From a virus, in IMG/VR virus record IMGVR_UViG_3300005826_000134, positions 1 to 27,365 of that record: DNA of 27,365 nucleotides; one strand, given 5' to 3'. This document shows positions 5,070 through 11,229 of this stretch, piece after piece. A model generated the notes under the pieces. It saw only the letters and a list, made by a program, of their open reading frames with translations, searched no databases and had not been told where the DNA came from. A program made the translations under genes and the position numbers. How positions within the stretch are numbered: position 1 is the stretch's first letter; the number at the start of each line of letters is the position of its first letter.

Positions 5070-5542
5070 AGCCCCTCCAGGAGCCTCTGGGAGCCGCCCT
5101 GGCCCTCAAGGGCACTCAGAGCCCGTGCCCGCCTCCTCACCGCCTCATACGCCCTCACGTACTGCGCATGGAACACCCCGACCTGGTCCTGCTCCATCCC
5201 ACAGAGAGCCTCCCACCCAATCCCCTCCATCGCCTCCCCCACATCCGGACAGCTCCACGTCGGAGTCCCGTAGAACCCCACCGCTCGGATCTGCTTCCTG
5301 ACCTCGATCCACGCCGACTCACCGTCCAGGTACGTCGGCAAGTGGGACCTCAACTGCCGTGGAGATGGGAAATAGTCCCCACCTGTCTCAACGTAGGCTC
5401 GAGCCGCCTCGGCCAGCAGGTCCGCCGGCTCCTCCGCGAAGTAGGGAGACCAGTGCTTCGCGAGCTCCAGGCCAACGTCGTCACGCCGGTAGACCAGCGC
5501 CAGGTGGGCCAGGACCGTCAGAATCTCGTCAGCGGTCGCCAT
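5066..5542 (-). CDS. Helicase-loader/replisome-organiser-like protein
   Basis: This 158-residue, mostly helical protein has N-terminal MATADEILTVLAHLALVYRR, then AEAARAYVETGGDYFPSPRQLRSHLP (to about residue 69). The last part resembles the short segment in phage G39P-like helicase-loader or inhibitor proteins, in which a small helical N-terminal domain ends with a (F/P)PSP-x-(E/Q)-(L/I) turn. The start at 5542 overlaps the upstream TGA (TGATG). It sits next to the other replication-like gene at 5542-5979. Role in loading a replicative helicase is inference from pattern and place. Confidence 0.5.
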   Translation of the reverse strand: MATADEILTVLAHLALVYRRDDVGLELAKHWSPYFAEEPADLLAEAARAYVETGGDYFPSPRQLRSHLPTYLDGESAWIEVRKQIRAVGFYGTPTWSCPDVGEAMEGIGWEALCGMEQDQVGVFHAQYVRAYEAVRRRARALSALEGQGGSQRLLEGL

Positions 5543-5979
5543 CACGCCGTCCCCCGCCTGATCGCCTGGGCCTGCTCCCACAGCCGCAGACCACCCTCGC
5601 CGCGCCTCGACTTCGTGTTCCGGTAGGCCCCGCTCTCCCACTTCGCCCGATTCCGCGGACCAAGCAGCCACAGCAGACTCGCCTGCCAGCCGCTGTCCGA
5701 CCGGCCCATCAGCCAGTCCGATCCCCTCACCTCGCGGAAGTAGGCTCCCCAGGACTCCAGCGGCTCCCGCTTCAGCGCCGCACTGATGGCCTTGGCCACC
5801 CCGGCCGAGAGCGGGCGCTTCGGCTGGGGCAGCTCGGGCAGGATCCCCAGGAACAGGTCAGCCAGCCTCTCGATGTCCTCGACCGTCACCTTCTCTTTTG
5901 GCGGAGGGAACTCCTCCTCCAAGGCATCAGCGGCATCGTGGAATCCACGCGCACGCAGGAACGAGATCGCGGCCTTCAT
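5542..5979 (-). CDS. Phage replication protein-like (C-terminal W-W motif)
   Basis: This 145-residue protein contains G86-SDWLMGRSDSGWQASLLWLLGP, then NRAKWESGAY to residue 119. The pattern SxxLxGxxxxGWxAxLxWLLxxxNxxKxxxGxY is typical of the C-terminal part of phage and prophage replication initiators and DnaT/helicase-loader proteins. The N-terminal half is helical, with an Asp/Glu/Pro linker EEEFPPPKEKVTVED. The usual N-terminal winged helix is not evident, so this may be the loader-binding half only. With the gene at 5066 it likely forms the initiation module. Confidence 0.55.
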   Translation of the reverse strand: MKAAISFLRARGFHDAADALEEEFPPPKEKVTVEDIERLADLFLGILPELPQPKRPLSAGVAKAISAALKREPLESWGAYFREVRGSDWLMGRSDSGWQASLLWLLGPRNRAKWESGAYRNTKSRRGEGGLRLWEQAQAIRRGTA

Positions 5980-5980
5980 G

Positions 5981-6235
5981 TCAGCGGTCCGACTTCGTCT
6001 TGCTCATCGGCCAGAAACAGCCACACCCGTCCATCGCCGACACAGGAGGATTCGCCCAGCCCTTATCGGTCCAAACTGGTGGGTTCTTGACGCATTCGCC
6101 GCCAGTGCTGAGAACGCGGGCAGTGTGCAGAAAGAACATGCACGACTGACAGTTGCCTGTTGCGTGGCGAACTGATGAGTACGCCGCGGTTTCCACCCTC
6201 CGCTCGACTCTCACTGGCTTTTCCTTCCGAACCAT
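5981..6235 (-). CDS. Small Cys-rich zinc-binding phage protein
   Basis: This 84-residue protein contains NCQSCMFFL, GGECVKNPPVW and DGCGCFW. The spacing C-x2-C-F ... G-x-C-x-x-N-P-P ... W/D-x-C-G-x-F recurs in many small phage and prophage proteins and looks like a rubredoxin-like zinc knuckle. I prefer ATG 6235 because AAGGGAG lies 8 bases before it; ATG 6241 in the same frame is also possible. Precise role unknown; it travels with replication genes. Confidence 0.65.
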   Translation of the reverse strand: MVRKEKPVRVERRVETAAYSSVRHATGNCQSCMFFLHTARVLSTGGECVKNPPVWTDKGWANPPVSAMDGCGCFWPMSKTKSDR

Positions 6236-6249
6236 GGCCATGTCTCCCT

Positions 6250-6450
6250 TCAATTCCATCCCATCGAGGACGCCAGCCACACGTCTGACTTCATCCTCTC
6301 CTCGATGCAGTTCTCCTGGTGCTCGTTGATGTAGACCAGACGCGCCGTCACGCCTTTGTAGGGCTCGATGGCAACGCCGCAGGATGAACACACGACTCCT
6401 TCGCTCTCTCCAGATGGGAGGTAGGCGAGGGATCCACGCTCGAGATTCAT
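6250..6450 (-). CDS. Small zinc-finger-like protein
   Basis: This 66-residue protein is MNLERGSLAYL...VVCSSCGVAIEPYKG...YINEHQENCIEERMKS. The arrangement C-x2-C with a downstream H-x3-C (HQENC) gives a likely C2HC zinc site. GGAGG precedes the ATG at 6450. It overlaps the 42-codon gene before it (ATGA), and its stop lies just upstream of the next gene's ribosome binding site. Function unknown; possibly nucleic-acid binding. Confidence 0.65.
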   Translation of the reverse strand: MNLERGSLAYLPSGESEGVVCSSCGVAIEPYKGVTARLVYINEHQENCIEERMKSDVWLASSMGWN

Positions 6451-6575
6451 GGTGCCCCTCCATAGAAGCTGGCTGGTGGAGGAGGGGTGCGCTCGGATGC
6501 GAGATGGCTGATCTTCAGCGCAGCTTCTGCCTCGATTACTCCCCGGCAGAGAGACCACCTTCCAGCGTTTTTCAT
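6447..6575 (-). CDS. Small hypothetical protein (42 aa)
   Basis: This short frame starts at ATG 6575, overlapping the ERF stop (ATGA), and ends with TGA 6449-6447, overlapping the next ATG (ATGA). The product MKNAGRWSLCRGVIEAEAAL...ends in a Pro-rich tail. The exact overlaps at both ends are the main support and match the operon's style. It is too short for domain recognition. Confidence 0.5.
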   Translation of the reverse strand: MKNAGRWSLCRGVIEAEAALKISHLASERTPPPPASFYGGAP

Positions 6576-7282
6576 GCTCCACCCTCGGGGGTGTCCAGCA
6601 TCACCCCAAGGATTCCGTTCAGTTGCCCGTTCGCCGAGATGTCGCCTTCCTCGCACTTCTCCAGGAACTCGATCATCTCCGACGCGCCCTTCTTCGTCAG
6701 GTTCTTGCGGCTGCCGTCCGACGATCCAAACGACAGCGCCACCGCCTTGCACTCCTCGGGAGTCAACGCCATCGACTTCACGAGCACCCCCAGCTTTGCG
6801 ATCTGCGCCGCCGTCGGTGCGTCAGCGGCTGGCGCGGCAGCAGGGCGCTCCACCCTGCGGATCTCCTTCTGGGGGCGAGCAGGCGCCACCTGGCCAACGT
6901 CGCCGTCAAGGTCGTCCTCTGCGGCCACGCCGATCATCGCGCAGAAGGAATATTTCCTCAGGTAGGTGATCTGGCCGCCCATCTTCTGGAGGTCCGCGAG
7001 GGCGTTCACGGTGATGGAGCTCTCGAACCGGCCACCGTCCTTGTGGACGAGCGCCGTCGATACGCTCACCTTTCCGTCGCTGCCGCCGATGCTCTGCACG
7101 ACCGCGAGCCCGTGCTTCGCCAGCGCAGGGCGCACCGCCTCGAGTACGTCCGCGAGATCAGCGTAGGTGTAGGAGTACGAGCCAGCCTTCGCCGTCCGCC
7201 CCTTCTTGATCGGAGGGAACTCCCCCTGCGCCTTGGACAGCGCCTCTGCTATCGCGCCTTGGATCACCATGTCATCACTCAT
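6572..7282 (-). CDS. erf: ERF-family single-strand annealing recombinase
   Basis: This 236-residue protein matches ERF annealing proteins: N-terminal IQGAIAEALSKAQGEFPPI, then SYSYTYADLADVLEAVRPALAKHGLAVVQ, then the conserved end of the core DLQKMGGQITYLRKYSFCAMIGVAAEDDLDGD (to about residue 129). A Pro/Ala linker (about 133-160) leads to a smaller C-terminal helical domain. ERF proteins coat single-stranded DNA and anneal complementary strands during phage recombination. It is encoded two genes downstream of an exonuclease-like gene, so the two may form a two-part recombination system. Its start overlaps the previous gene by 8 bases. Confidence 0.9.
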   Translation of the reverse strand: MSDDMVIQGAIAEALSKAQGEFPPIKKGRTAKAGSYSYTYADLADVLEAVRPALAKHGLAVVQSIGGSDGKVSVSTALVHKDGGRFESSITVNALADLQKMGGQITYLRKYSFCAMIGVAAEDDLDGDVGQVAPARPQKEIRRVERPAAAPAADAPTAAQIAKLGVLVKSMALTPEECKAVALSFGSSDGSRKNLTKKGASEMIEFLEKCEEGDISANGQLNGILGVMLDTPEGGA

Positions 7283-7496
7283 CGTCGTAGTCCCTGTCGT
7301 AGCCGCCGTTGGCGTGGTGGCCCATGATGGACTCGTTGATCATGGTGACGACCTGGGGGATCGACTCGCACGGGTCCACCTCGAACTCGATGCCCTCGAA
7401 GACGAAGTGGACACAGTCCTCCTCCTTCTTCGCCATCTTGAGAGCCCTGCGCGCCAAAGACCTGACGCTCTCACCTGGAATCGGTTCCAATCTCAT
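7275..7496 (-). CDS. Small hypothetical acidic protein
   Basis: This 73-residue protein starts MRLEPIPGESVRSLARRALK with AAGGAG six bases before the ATG at 7496. A helix with basic residues is followed by a short beta hairpin (VHFVFEGIEFEV) and an acidic end DRDYDDE. No family recognised. It lies between the nuclease and the ERF gene and may be an accessory factor. Confidence 0.65.
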   Translation of the reverse strand: MRLEPIPGESVRSLARRALKMAKKEEDCVHFVFEGIEFEVDPCESIPQVVTMINESIMGHHANGGYDRDYDDE

Positions 7497-7508
7497 CCCT
7501 GTCTCCTT

Positions 7509-8300
7509 TCAGTCCTTCACTGGGATACCTGCCATCCTGCACTCGTGGGCGAAAGCACACCACCGAACAGAACACTTCCACGACCCAGAAAAGAAGCCCG
7601 TCGGCCTCGCGCTCTCCGGGTTCGCGTGGATCTGCTCCATCCGCTGGTACGCCGACACCGCTGCCCTTGCCGCAAACTGCTTCTGAGCCTCCCCTACGAC
7701 CACCTCGACCTGCTGGAGCTTCGGCACCTTGGTCCGCACCACCACGTCGAAACGGAACACGCTGTCGCCAGGGTCCGCCATGGTGTAGATGATCGGGTCC
7801 AACTGCTCCGTCACCCAGCCGGCGTCCTTCGACCGGCCCGATACCTTCGTGTCCGCGACCGTCCCGTTCTCTTCCACGAGGTCCTTGTACCCCAGGACGT
7901 GGACCCCGTCGATGTCCAGGATCTCCTCGAGCTGCACCGCCACAGGGTGCATGGCCCGGCCGGCCTCCCAGTACGTCTCCACCAGCGCGGGGATCTCGTC
8001 CTTGGCCTTGGCGAAGGGGATCTCCCACTCCGTCCCGTCCTGGTCCTCCTCGATGTTCGCGACGGCAACATCGACCAGAGCGCCGACGGCCGGGTCCTTC
8101 CCCGCGATCCTCTCTCTGTGGCCCTCCGTGGCCCCCGCGTCCACCGCTGACCCGATCCGCATCGCAGCACTCGGGGCACGCCTCACGCCGTCCAGCTTCA
8201 CCCGCCGCCATTGCTGCTCGCAGAACATCACCTGGCCGATGCTCCCCTTCGAGACGTGGCCGCCAGGGGCGAACGACGCGCCAGGAACGAAGTCACTCAT
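7509..8300 (-). CDS. Cas4/RecB-like PD-(D/E)XK exonuclease with Fe-S cysteines
   Basis: From ATG 8300 this is a 263-residue protein. It keeps the layout of RecB-family Fe-S nucleases: a first Cys C27 (VMFCEQQWRR), a G-x-A-x-x-A/H-like helix (GSAVDAG, about 50-56), an acid in QLEEI (about 124), D140 in GYKDL, D150-T-K152 as the (D/E)XK element, and a C-terminal cluster C243-x4-C248-x5-C254. The four Cys would bind a 4Fe-4S cluster as in Cas4 and AddB. The start overlaps the XRE gene stop (ATGA). With ERF it gives an exonuclease plus annealing-protein pair, analogous to Red-type recombination. Confidence 0.8.
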   Translation of the reverse strand: MSDFVPGASFAPGGHVSKGSIGQVMFCEQQWRRVKLDGVRRAPSAAMRIGSAVDAGATEGHRERIAGKDPAVGALVDVAVANIEEDQDGTEWEIPFAKAKDEIPALVETYWEAGRAMHPVAVQLEEILDIDGVHVLGYKDLVEENGTVADTKVSGRSKDAGWVTEQLDPIIYTMADPGDSVFRFDVVVRTKVPKLQQVEVVVGEAQKQFAARAAVSAYQRMEQIHANPESARPTGFFSGSWKCSVRWCAFAHECRMAGIPVKD

Positions 8301-8500
8301 GAGTCGATCCCCCTTACCAACGAAGCCATGGTCACTCCGAGGGCCTTCGCAAGAGCCCGAAGACTGTCCATCTTCGGCGTCCGCTGCCCTCCCTCCCAGC
8401 GCGAAACTGTCGCCACAGAGACGTCGCACCGTAGCGCCACGTCGGTCTGCGTCAGCCTCACCTTCTTGCGTGCATCTCTGATGCGTTGGCCGAGTGTCAT
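8297..8500 (-). CDS. XRE/Cro-family repressor
   Basis: This 67-residue protein, MTLGQRIRDARKKVRLTQTD..., is a single helix-turn-helix domain of the Xre/Cro/C1 type: the HTH is LTQTDVALRCDVSVATVSRWEGG, followed by KMDSLRALAKALGVTMASLV. It has no C-terminal dimerisation or cleavage domain. It is the first gene of the minus-strand early operon. Its ATG is 7 nt after the -10 box, so the mRNA may be leaderless. An inverted repeat sits between its -35 and -10, so autorepression is likely. Upstream in-frame codons to 8536 would run through the promoter and are rejected. Confidence 0.85.
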   Translation of the reverse strand: MTLGQRIRDARKKVRLTQTDVALRCDVSVATVSRWEGGQRTPKMDSLRALAKALGVTMASLVRGIDS

Positions 8501-8507
8501 GGTCCGA

Positions 8508-8536
8508 ACTCTAAGATCGGTTTGCCAACCGGTCAA
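8508..8536 (-). promoter_or_regulatory. Promoter of the minus-strand early operon
   Basis: The minus strand has TTGACC (8536-8531), a 17-nt spacer and TAGAGT (8513-8508), close to the sigma-70 consensus. The ATG of the XRE gene begins 7 nt after the -10 box, so transcription would start at or next to the start codon. Confidence 0.65.
8518..8531. promoter_or_regulatory. Probable operator for the XRE repressor
   Basis: CGGTTTGCCAACCG is an inverted repeat of CGGTT with a 4-base centre. It fills the spacer of the minus promoter, where a bound repressor would block polymerase. Confidence 0.5.
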
Positions 8537-8553
8537 CTTTTTTCCGCCAAAGT

Positions 8554-8571
8554 CTTGACAAGTGGGTCAAG
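8554..8571. promoter_or_regulatory. Second operator-like inverted repeat
   Basis: CTTGACAAGTGGGTCAAG is a perfect 6-bp inverted repeat with a 6-base centre. It includes the -35 box of the plus-strand promoter. Its half-site (CTTGAC) differs from that at 8518-8531, so it may bind another regulator or be partly a by-product of the -35 sequence. Confidence 0.4.
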
Positions 8572-8583
8572 CTGCGCGACGAT
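8555..8583 (+). promoter_or_regulatory. Promoter of the plus-strand cassette
   Basis: A perfect TTGACA (8555-8560) is followed by 17 nt and a weak GACGAT (8578-8583). ATG 8591 lies 7 nt after this -10 box, the same geometry as the divergent promoter. The weak -10 lowers confidence. Confidence 0.45.
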
Positions 8584-8590
8584 GACCGCG

Positions 8591-8839
8591 ATGAGTACGA
8601 CGATGGAAAGGCGCACCTGTGAATGTGGACGGCCGCTCGAGGCGGCACAAGGACCGTGCGACCGATGCACCTTCCTTGGGGATGTCTGCGCTCCCTGTCT
8701 CTCCCTGTCTCTCCCTGTCGAGGAGGCGGGCCAGTCGTACTGCCACTGCTGCGGCAAATTGTCGCACCTGTGGCGATCTCCGCTCTGGGCTGGTGAACTC
8801 TGCGAGGACTGTGCAACCACGGAGACTGACCATGGATGA
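8591..8839 (+). CDS. Small multi-Cys zinc-ribbon protein
   Basis: From ATG 8591 this is an 82-residue protein with four Cys pairs: CECG, CDRC, CAPC and the later CHCCG...CEDC. This suggests two zinc ribbons. ATG 8603 is also possible; neither has a clear ribosome binding site, and 8591 fits a leaderless start from the promoter at 8555-8583. The middle is encoded by three 10-bp tandem repeats (CLSLSLPV). First gene of the plus-strand cassette. Role unknown. Confidence 0.6.
   Translation: MSTTMERRTCECGRPLEAAQGPCDRCTFLGDVCAPCLSLSLPVEEAGQSYCHCCGKLSHLWRSPLWAGELCEDCATTETDHG
8691..8720 (+). repeat. Three tandem 10-bp repeats inside the zinc-ribbon gene
   Basis: CTCCCTGTCT occurs three times in a row (the last base is G in copy 3). 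Since 10 is not a multiple of three, loss or gain of one unit would shift the reading frame. Confidence 0.85.
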
Positions 8840-9083
8840 CGATGTCTACACGACGTGTTCCACATGCGGGGCGATCCTCCACCTGGACAGTTCGGCTCTC
8901 CATGCGTCATGGCACAACCGCTACGACATCCCGCACGACACCATGCCTCCGGGCACGCCGAAGGGGATCACGGTGGAAGCCTGCGCGAACGAACTGGGGC
9001 GGTATGCGCGTTCGTACTACTCGGCGTCCAGGGAGGATCTAATGGCGATGGTTGCCCGATGGAGGCGAGGGGTAGTCCGATGA
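8832..9083 (+). CDS. Small hypothetical protein with Cys pair
   Basis: This 83-residue protein starts MDDDVYTTCSTCGAILHLDSSALHASWH. A CSTC pair with His residues (LHASWH) may form a zinc site like a treble-clef or C2H2 knuckle. The C-terminal part has an Ala/Arg-rich helix (LGRYARSYYSASREDLMAMVARWRRG). GGAG lies 7 bases before ATG 8832; it overlaps the previous gene by 8 bases and the next by 4. Function unknown. Confidence 0.65.
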   Translation: MDDDVYTTCSTCGAILHLDSSALHASWHNRYDIPHDTMPPGTPKGITVEACANELGRYARSYYSASREDLMAMVARWRRGVVR

Positions 9084-9238
9084 CGTGCCCCATGTGCGAC
9101 GGGTCCTACAGCTACGGCGGTGACCACTGCCCCCTGTGCCTGCCTGAGCCTGCTCCAGCCGTCTCTGCCTGGGCCCTGATGTGGCTCGTCATCGGGCTCA
9201 CCTGCGTTGCCGCCGGCATCGCAACGCTCATCAGTTGA
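9080..9238 (+). CDS. Zinc-ribbon protein with one membrane helix
   Basis: This 52-residue protein is MTCPMCDGSYSYGGDHCPLC followed by a Pro/Ala linker and a hydrophobic segment WALMWLVIGLTCVAAGIATLI (about residues 31-51). CPMC and CPLC form a compact zinc ribbon; the C-terminal helix would anchor it in the inner membrane with the ribbon probably in the cytoplasm. Function unknown. ATGA overlap with the previous gene. Confidence 0.65.
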   Translation: MTCPMCDGSYSYGGDHCPLCLPEPAPAVSAWALMWLVIGLTCVAAGIATLIS

Positions 9239-9259
9239 CCGCGGGGATGTTCCCTGCGG
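9239..9259 (+). other. Hairpin after the zinc-ribbon genes
   Basis: CCGCGGGGA (9239-9247) pairs with TCCCTGCGG (9251-9259), one G-U pair, 3-base loop. It begins directly after the stop codon at 9238. No T run follows, so it is not a standard terminator; it may stabilise or attenuate the transcript. Confidence 0.4.
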
Positions 9260-9328
9260 GTGACCATCGAATCGCTTTGGACACGGGCCGGTGGTCACGA
9301 ATATTCAGCGGCTAAGGAGGCCGCACGC

Positions 9329-9499
9329 ATGTCTGAAACCGTCAATCTCGAACTCACCTACACCGAGGCGAAGCTCGTCGCCGAACTCCTCCGCAGGACC
9401 TACAATGTCGGCATGAAGGACGACGCAAGCTGGTCGTCCCAGCGGAAGTCCGAGGTCGCACTCACCATCATGGAGCGCATGAAAAACGGGGAGGAGTGA
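9329..9499 (+). CDS. Small hypothetical protein
   Basis: This 56-residue protein is MSETVNLELTYTEAKLVAELLRRTY... with AAGGAGG eight bases upstream of ATG 9329. It is predicted to be two helices with a short loop (LTYTEAKLVAELL; SEVALTIMERMKNG). The spacing resembles small phage proteins of unknown role. Its TGA overlaps the next ATG (TGATG). Confidence 0.65.
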   Translation: MSETVNLELTYTEAKLVAELLRRTYNVGMKDDASWSSQRKSEVALTIMERMKNGEE

Positions 9500-11229
9500 T
9501 GGAACGCATCGAGCGGGCTTGTTGCTGGGTGGTCGTTCTCTGGCTGGTCCTCGCTGTCATCGTGAGCTACGCGGGGGGTCAGGTCCAGCCTGGGCAATCC
9601 ATCCAGGCCGCCATCGACGCCAACCCTACGGGGACGGTGACGATCGCGGCCGGGACATACGCCGAGACCCTCTACATCACGACAGGGGTCACGATCCAGG
9701 GTGCAGGGGCGCTCGAGACCATCCTCACGCCAACCCCTGGGGCCAACGCGGCGGTCATCACGCTCGAGGACGTCCCTGGAGGGGCGGTCATTCGCGACAT
9801 CCAGGTGACCGGGGGCATGCACACCGCTGGATTCCCCTACGGCGGCGGCATCTACGTCCACCGATCGCCGGTCGTCGCCGGCAGCGGGGTCGGCGTCACC
9901 GTGCAGCGGTGCGTGATCAGGGGCAACTCGGCCACCTACGGCGGCGGCGTCGGGGTGGCATCATCCAACGTGCTACTTGATCACTGCACCGTGGCCGGGA
10001 ACTCCTCGGGCAATTCCGCGGTCAGGTACTCCTCGTCGTCCGGCGGGTCCGAGATCCGCGACTCGATCATCTGGGGGAACTCGACCCCCATCGCGGTGAC
10101 CTCGTCCTCGGCCATCGTCGTGGCCAACTCCTGCCTCCAGGGTTCCGGCGTCAGCGGCGGATCGTGGACCGGGTCCTGGATATCTGCTGACCCGCTCCTT
10201 GACCCCTCGACCTACCATCTGGCCTCTGGGAGCCCCGCTGCTGGCATGGGCGCCTACCCTGACCCTGTGATCGCCCCGAGCAAGGTGGCGGTCGCCACGG
10301 GTCTGACGGCGCCCCTCCTGGTGACCCATGACCCCCAGGACCCGGGGTGGATCTACATCGTCCAGCAGGACGGGCTGATCCTCCGGCAGGAGCTCTCCGG
10401 CGGCGCCCCTGCCCTGTGGAAGGATCACTCGGCCCTGACGGCCCGGGCCGGCGAACGCGGCCTCCTGGGGCTGGCGTTCGGCCCTGACGGCTACATCATC
10501 AACTACACGTCCGTCCTCGACGGGTCCACCCACGTCGAGTTCCGGCCTCGAGACGGCCACGATGACGAGGTGACGACTCTCCTGCATGTCCAGCAGCCGC
10601 AGGGGAATCACAACGGCGGGTGGGTCGGGTTCGGCCCGGACGGGCTGCTCTACATAGCCATGGGGGACGGGGGCGGGATCTTCAACCCCGGCAACACGGC
10701 CCAGGACCCCGCCAGTCTGCTCGGGAAGGTCCTGAGGATGAAGGCCCGGGCGGGGGAGACGCCCGAGATCTGGCTCATGGGGCTGCGGAACCCGTGGCGC
10801 TGCTCCTGGGACGGGGCAGACCTCCTCATCGGCGACGTGGGGCAGTTCGAGCGCGAGGAGATGGACCGCGTCCCGATCTGGGCCGCCGCCGGCACGAACC
10901 TCGGCTGGAACTGCCTGGAGGGCACGCGCCCGACAGGGGTCTGCATCGCCGCCGGCACCTGGGCCCCGGAGATGGAGTACGATCACTCCGTCGGGGTCTC
11001 GATCATCGGTGGCTACGTCTACCGCGGTCAGGCGATTCCCGAACTCACGGGGCAGTACGTTTTCGGCGACTACGTTGGGCGCGTGTTCCGCTGGGACGGG
11101 TCGGCCATCACCGAAATGGCGAGCCTCCGAGGCGGGATCAGCGGTCTCTCGTCAATGGGTATCGACGAGAACGGGGAAGTCTACATCTGCTCCGCGAGCA
11201 ACGGCGCAGTCTACAGGGTCACACCATGA
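9499..11229 (+). CDS. Membrane-anchored or secreted beta-helix / sugar-dehydrogenase-like beta-propeller fusion
   Basis: This 576-residue protein has a hydrophobic segment at residues 9-26 (signal or anchor), then a right-handed beta-helix domain (about 30-255) that starts VQPGQSIQAAIDANPTGTV and closes with WISADPLLDPSTYHLASGSPAAG. The second domain (about 262-576) matches soluble aldose/glucose-sorbosone dehydrogenase-like propellers (YliI/HHIP type): GERGLLGLAFGPDG, GNHNGGWVGFGPDGLLYIAMGDGG, AQDPASLLGKVLRM, EIWLMGLRNPWRCSWD, DLLIGDVGQFEREEMDRV, AGTNLGWNCLEG. That family uses PQQ and calcium, but many members have no proven activity. Beta-helix domains bind or cut polysaccharide. GGAGG precedes ATG 9499. 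Such a fusion is unexpected in a phage genome and may act on the host surface. Confidence 0.8.
   Translation: MERIERACCWVVVLWLVLAVIVSYAGGQVQPGQSIQAAIDANPTGTVTIAAGTYAETLYITTGVTIQGAGALETILTPTPGANAAVITLEDVPGGAVIRDIQVTGGMHTAGFPYGGGIYVHRSPVVAGSGVGVTVQRCVIRGNSATYGGGVGVASSNVLLDHCTVAGNSSGNSAVRYSSSSGGSEIRDSIIWGNSTPIAVTSSSAIVVANSCLQGSGVSGGSWTGSWISADPLLDPSTYHLASGSPAAGMGAYPDPVIAPSKVAVATGLTAPLLVTHDPQDPGWIYIVQQDGLILRQELSGGAPALWKDHSALTARAGERGLLGLAFGPDGYIINYTSVLDGSTHVEFRPRDGHDDEVTTLLHVQQPQGNHNGGWVGFGPDGLLYIAMGDGGGIFNPGNTAQDPASLLGKVLRMKARAGETPEIWLMGLRNPWRCSWDGADLLIGDVGQFEREEMDRVPIWAAAGTNLGWNCLEGTRPTGVCIAAGTWAPEMEYDHSVGVSIIGGYVYRGQAIPELTGQYVFGDYVGRVFRWDGSAITEMASLRGGISGLSSMGIDENGEVYICSASNGAVYRVTP

Noticed and set aside
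5023-5115. Longer start of the HhH gene at 5115
   Set aside because: It would cross the end of the upstream gene and the repeat relic; AAGGAG is placed for ATG 5022.
5981-6463. Longer version of the small Cys-rich gene starting at 6463
   Set aside because: The added N-terminus overlaps the zinc-finger gene at 6250-6450 in another frame, is Arg-rich, and a proper ribosome binding site lies next to the later ATGs.
8501-8536. N-terminal extension of the XRE protein to 8536
   Set aside because: The extra codons lie on the -35/-10 promoter and operator; the MTLGQRIRD start matches the normal beginning of this domain.
9973-10986. Minus-strand 337-codon frame opposite the propeller fusion
   Set aside because: It is a shadow caused by high GC at codon position three of the plus gene, and its product has no domain pattern.
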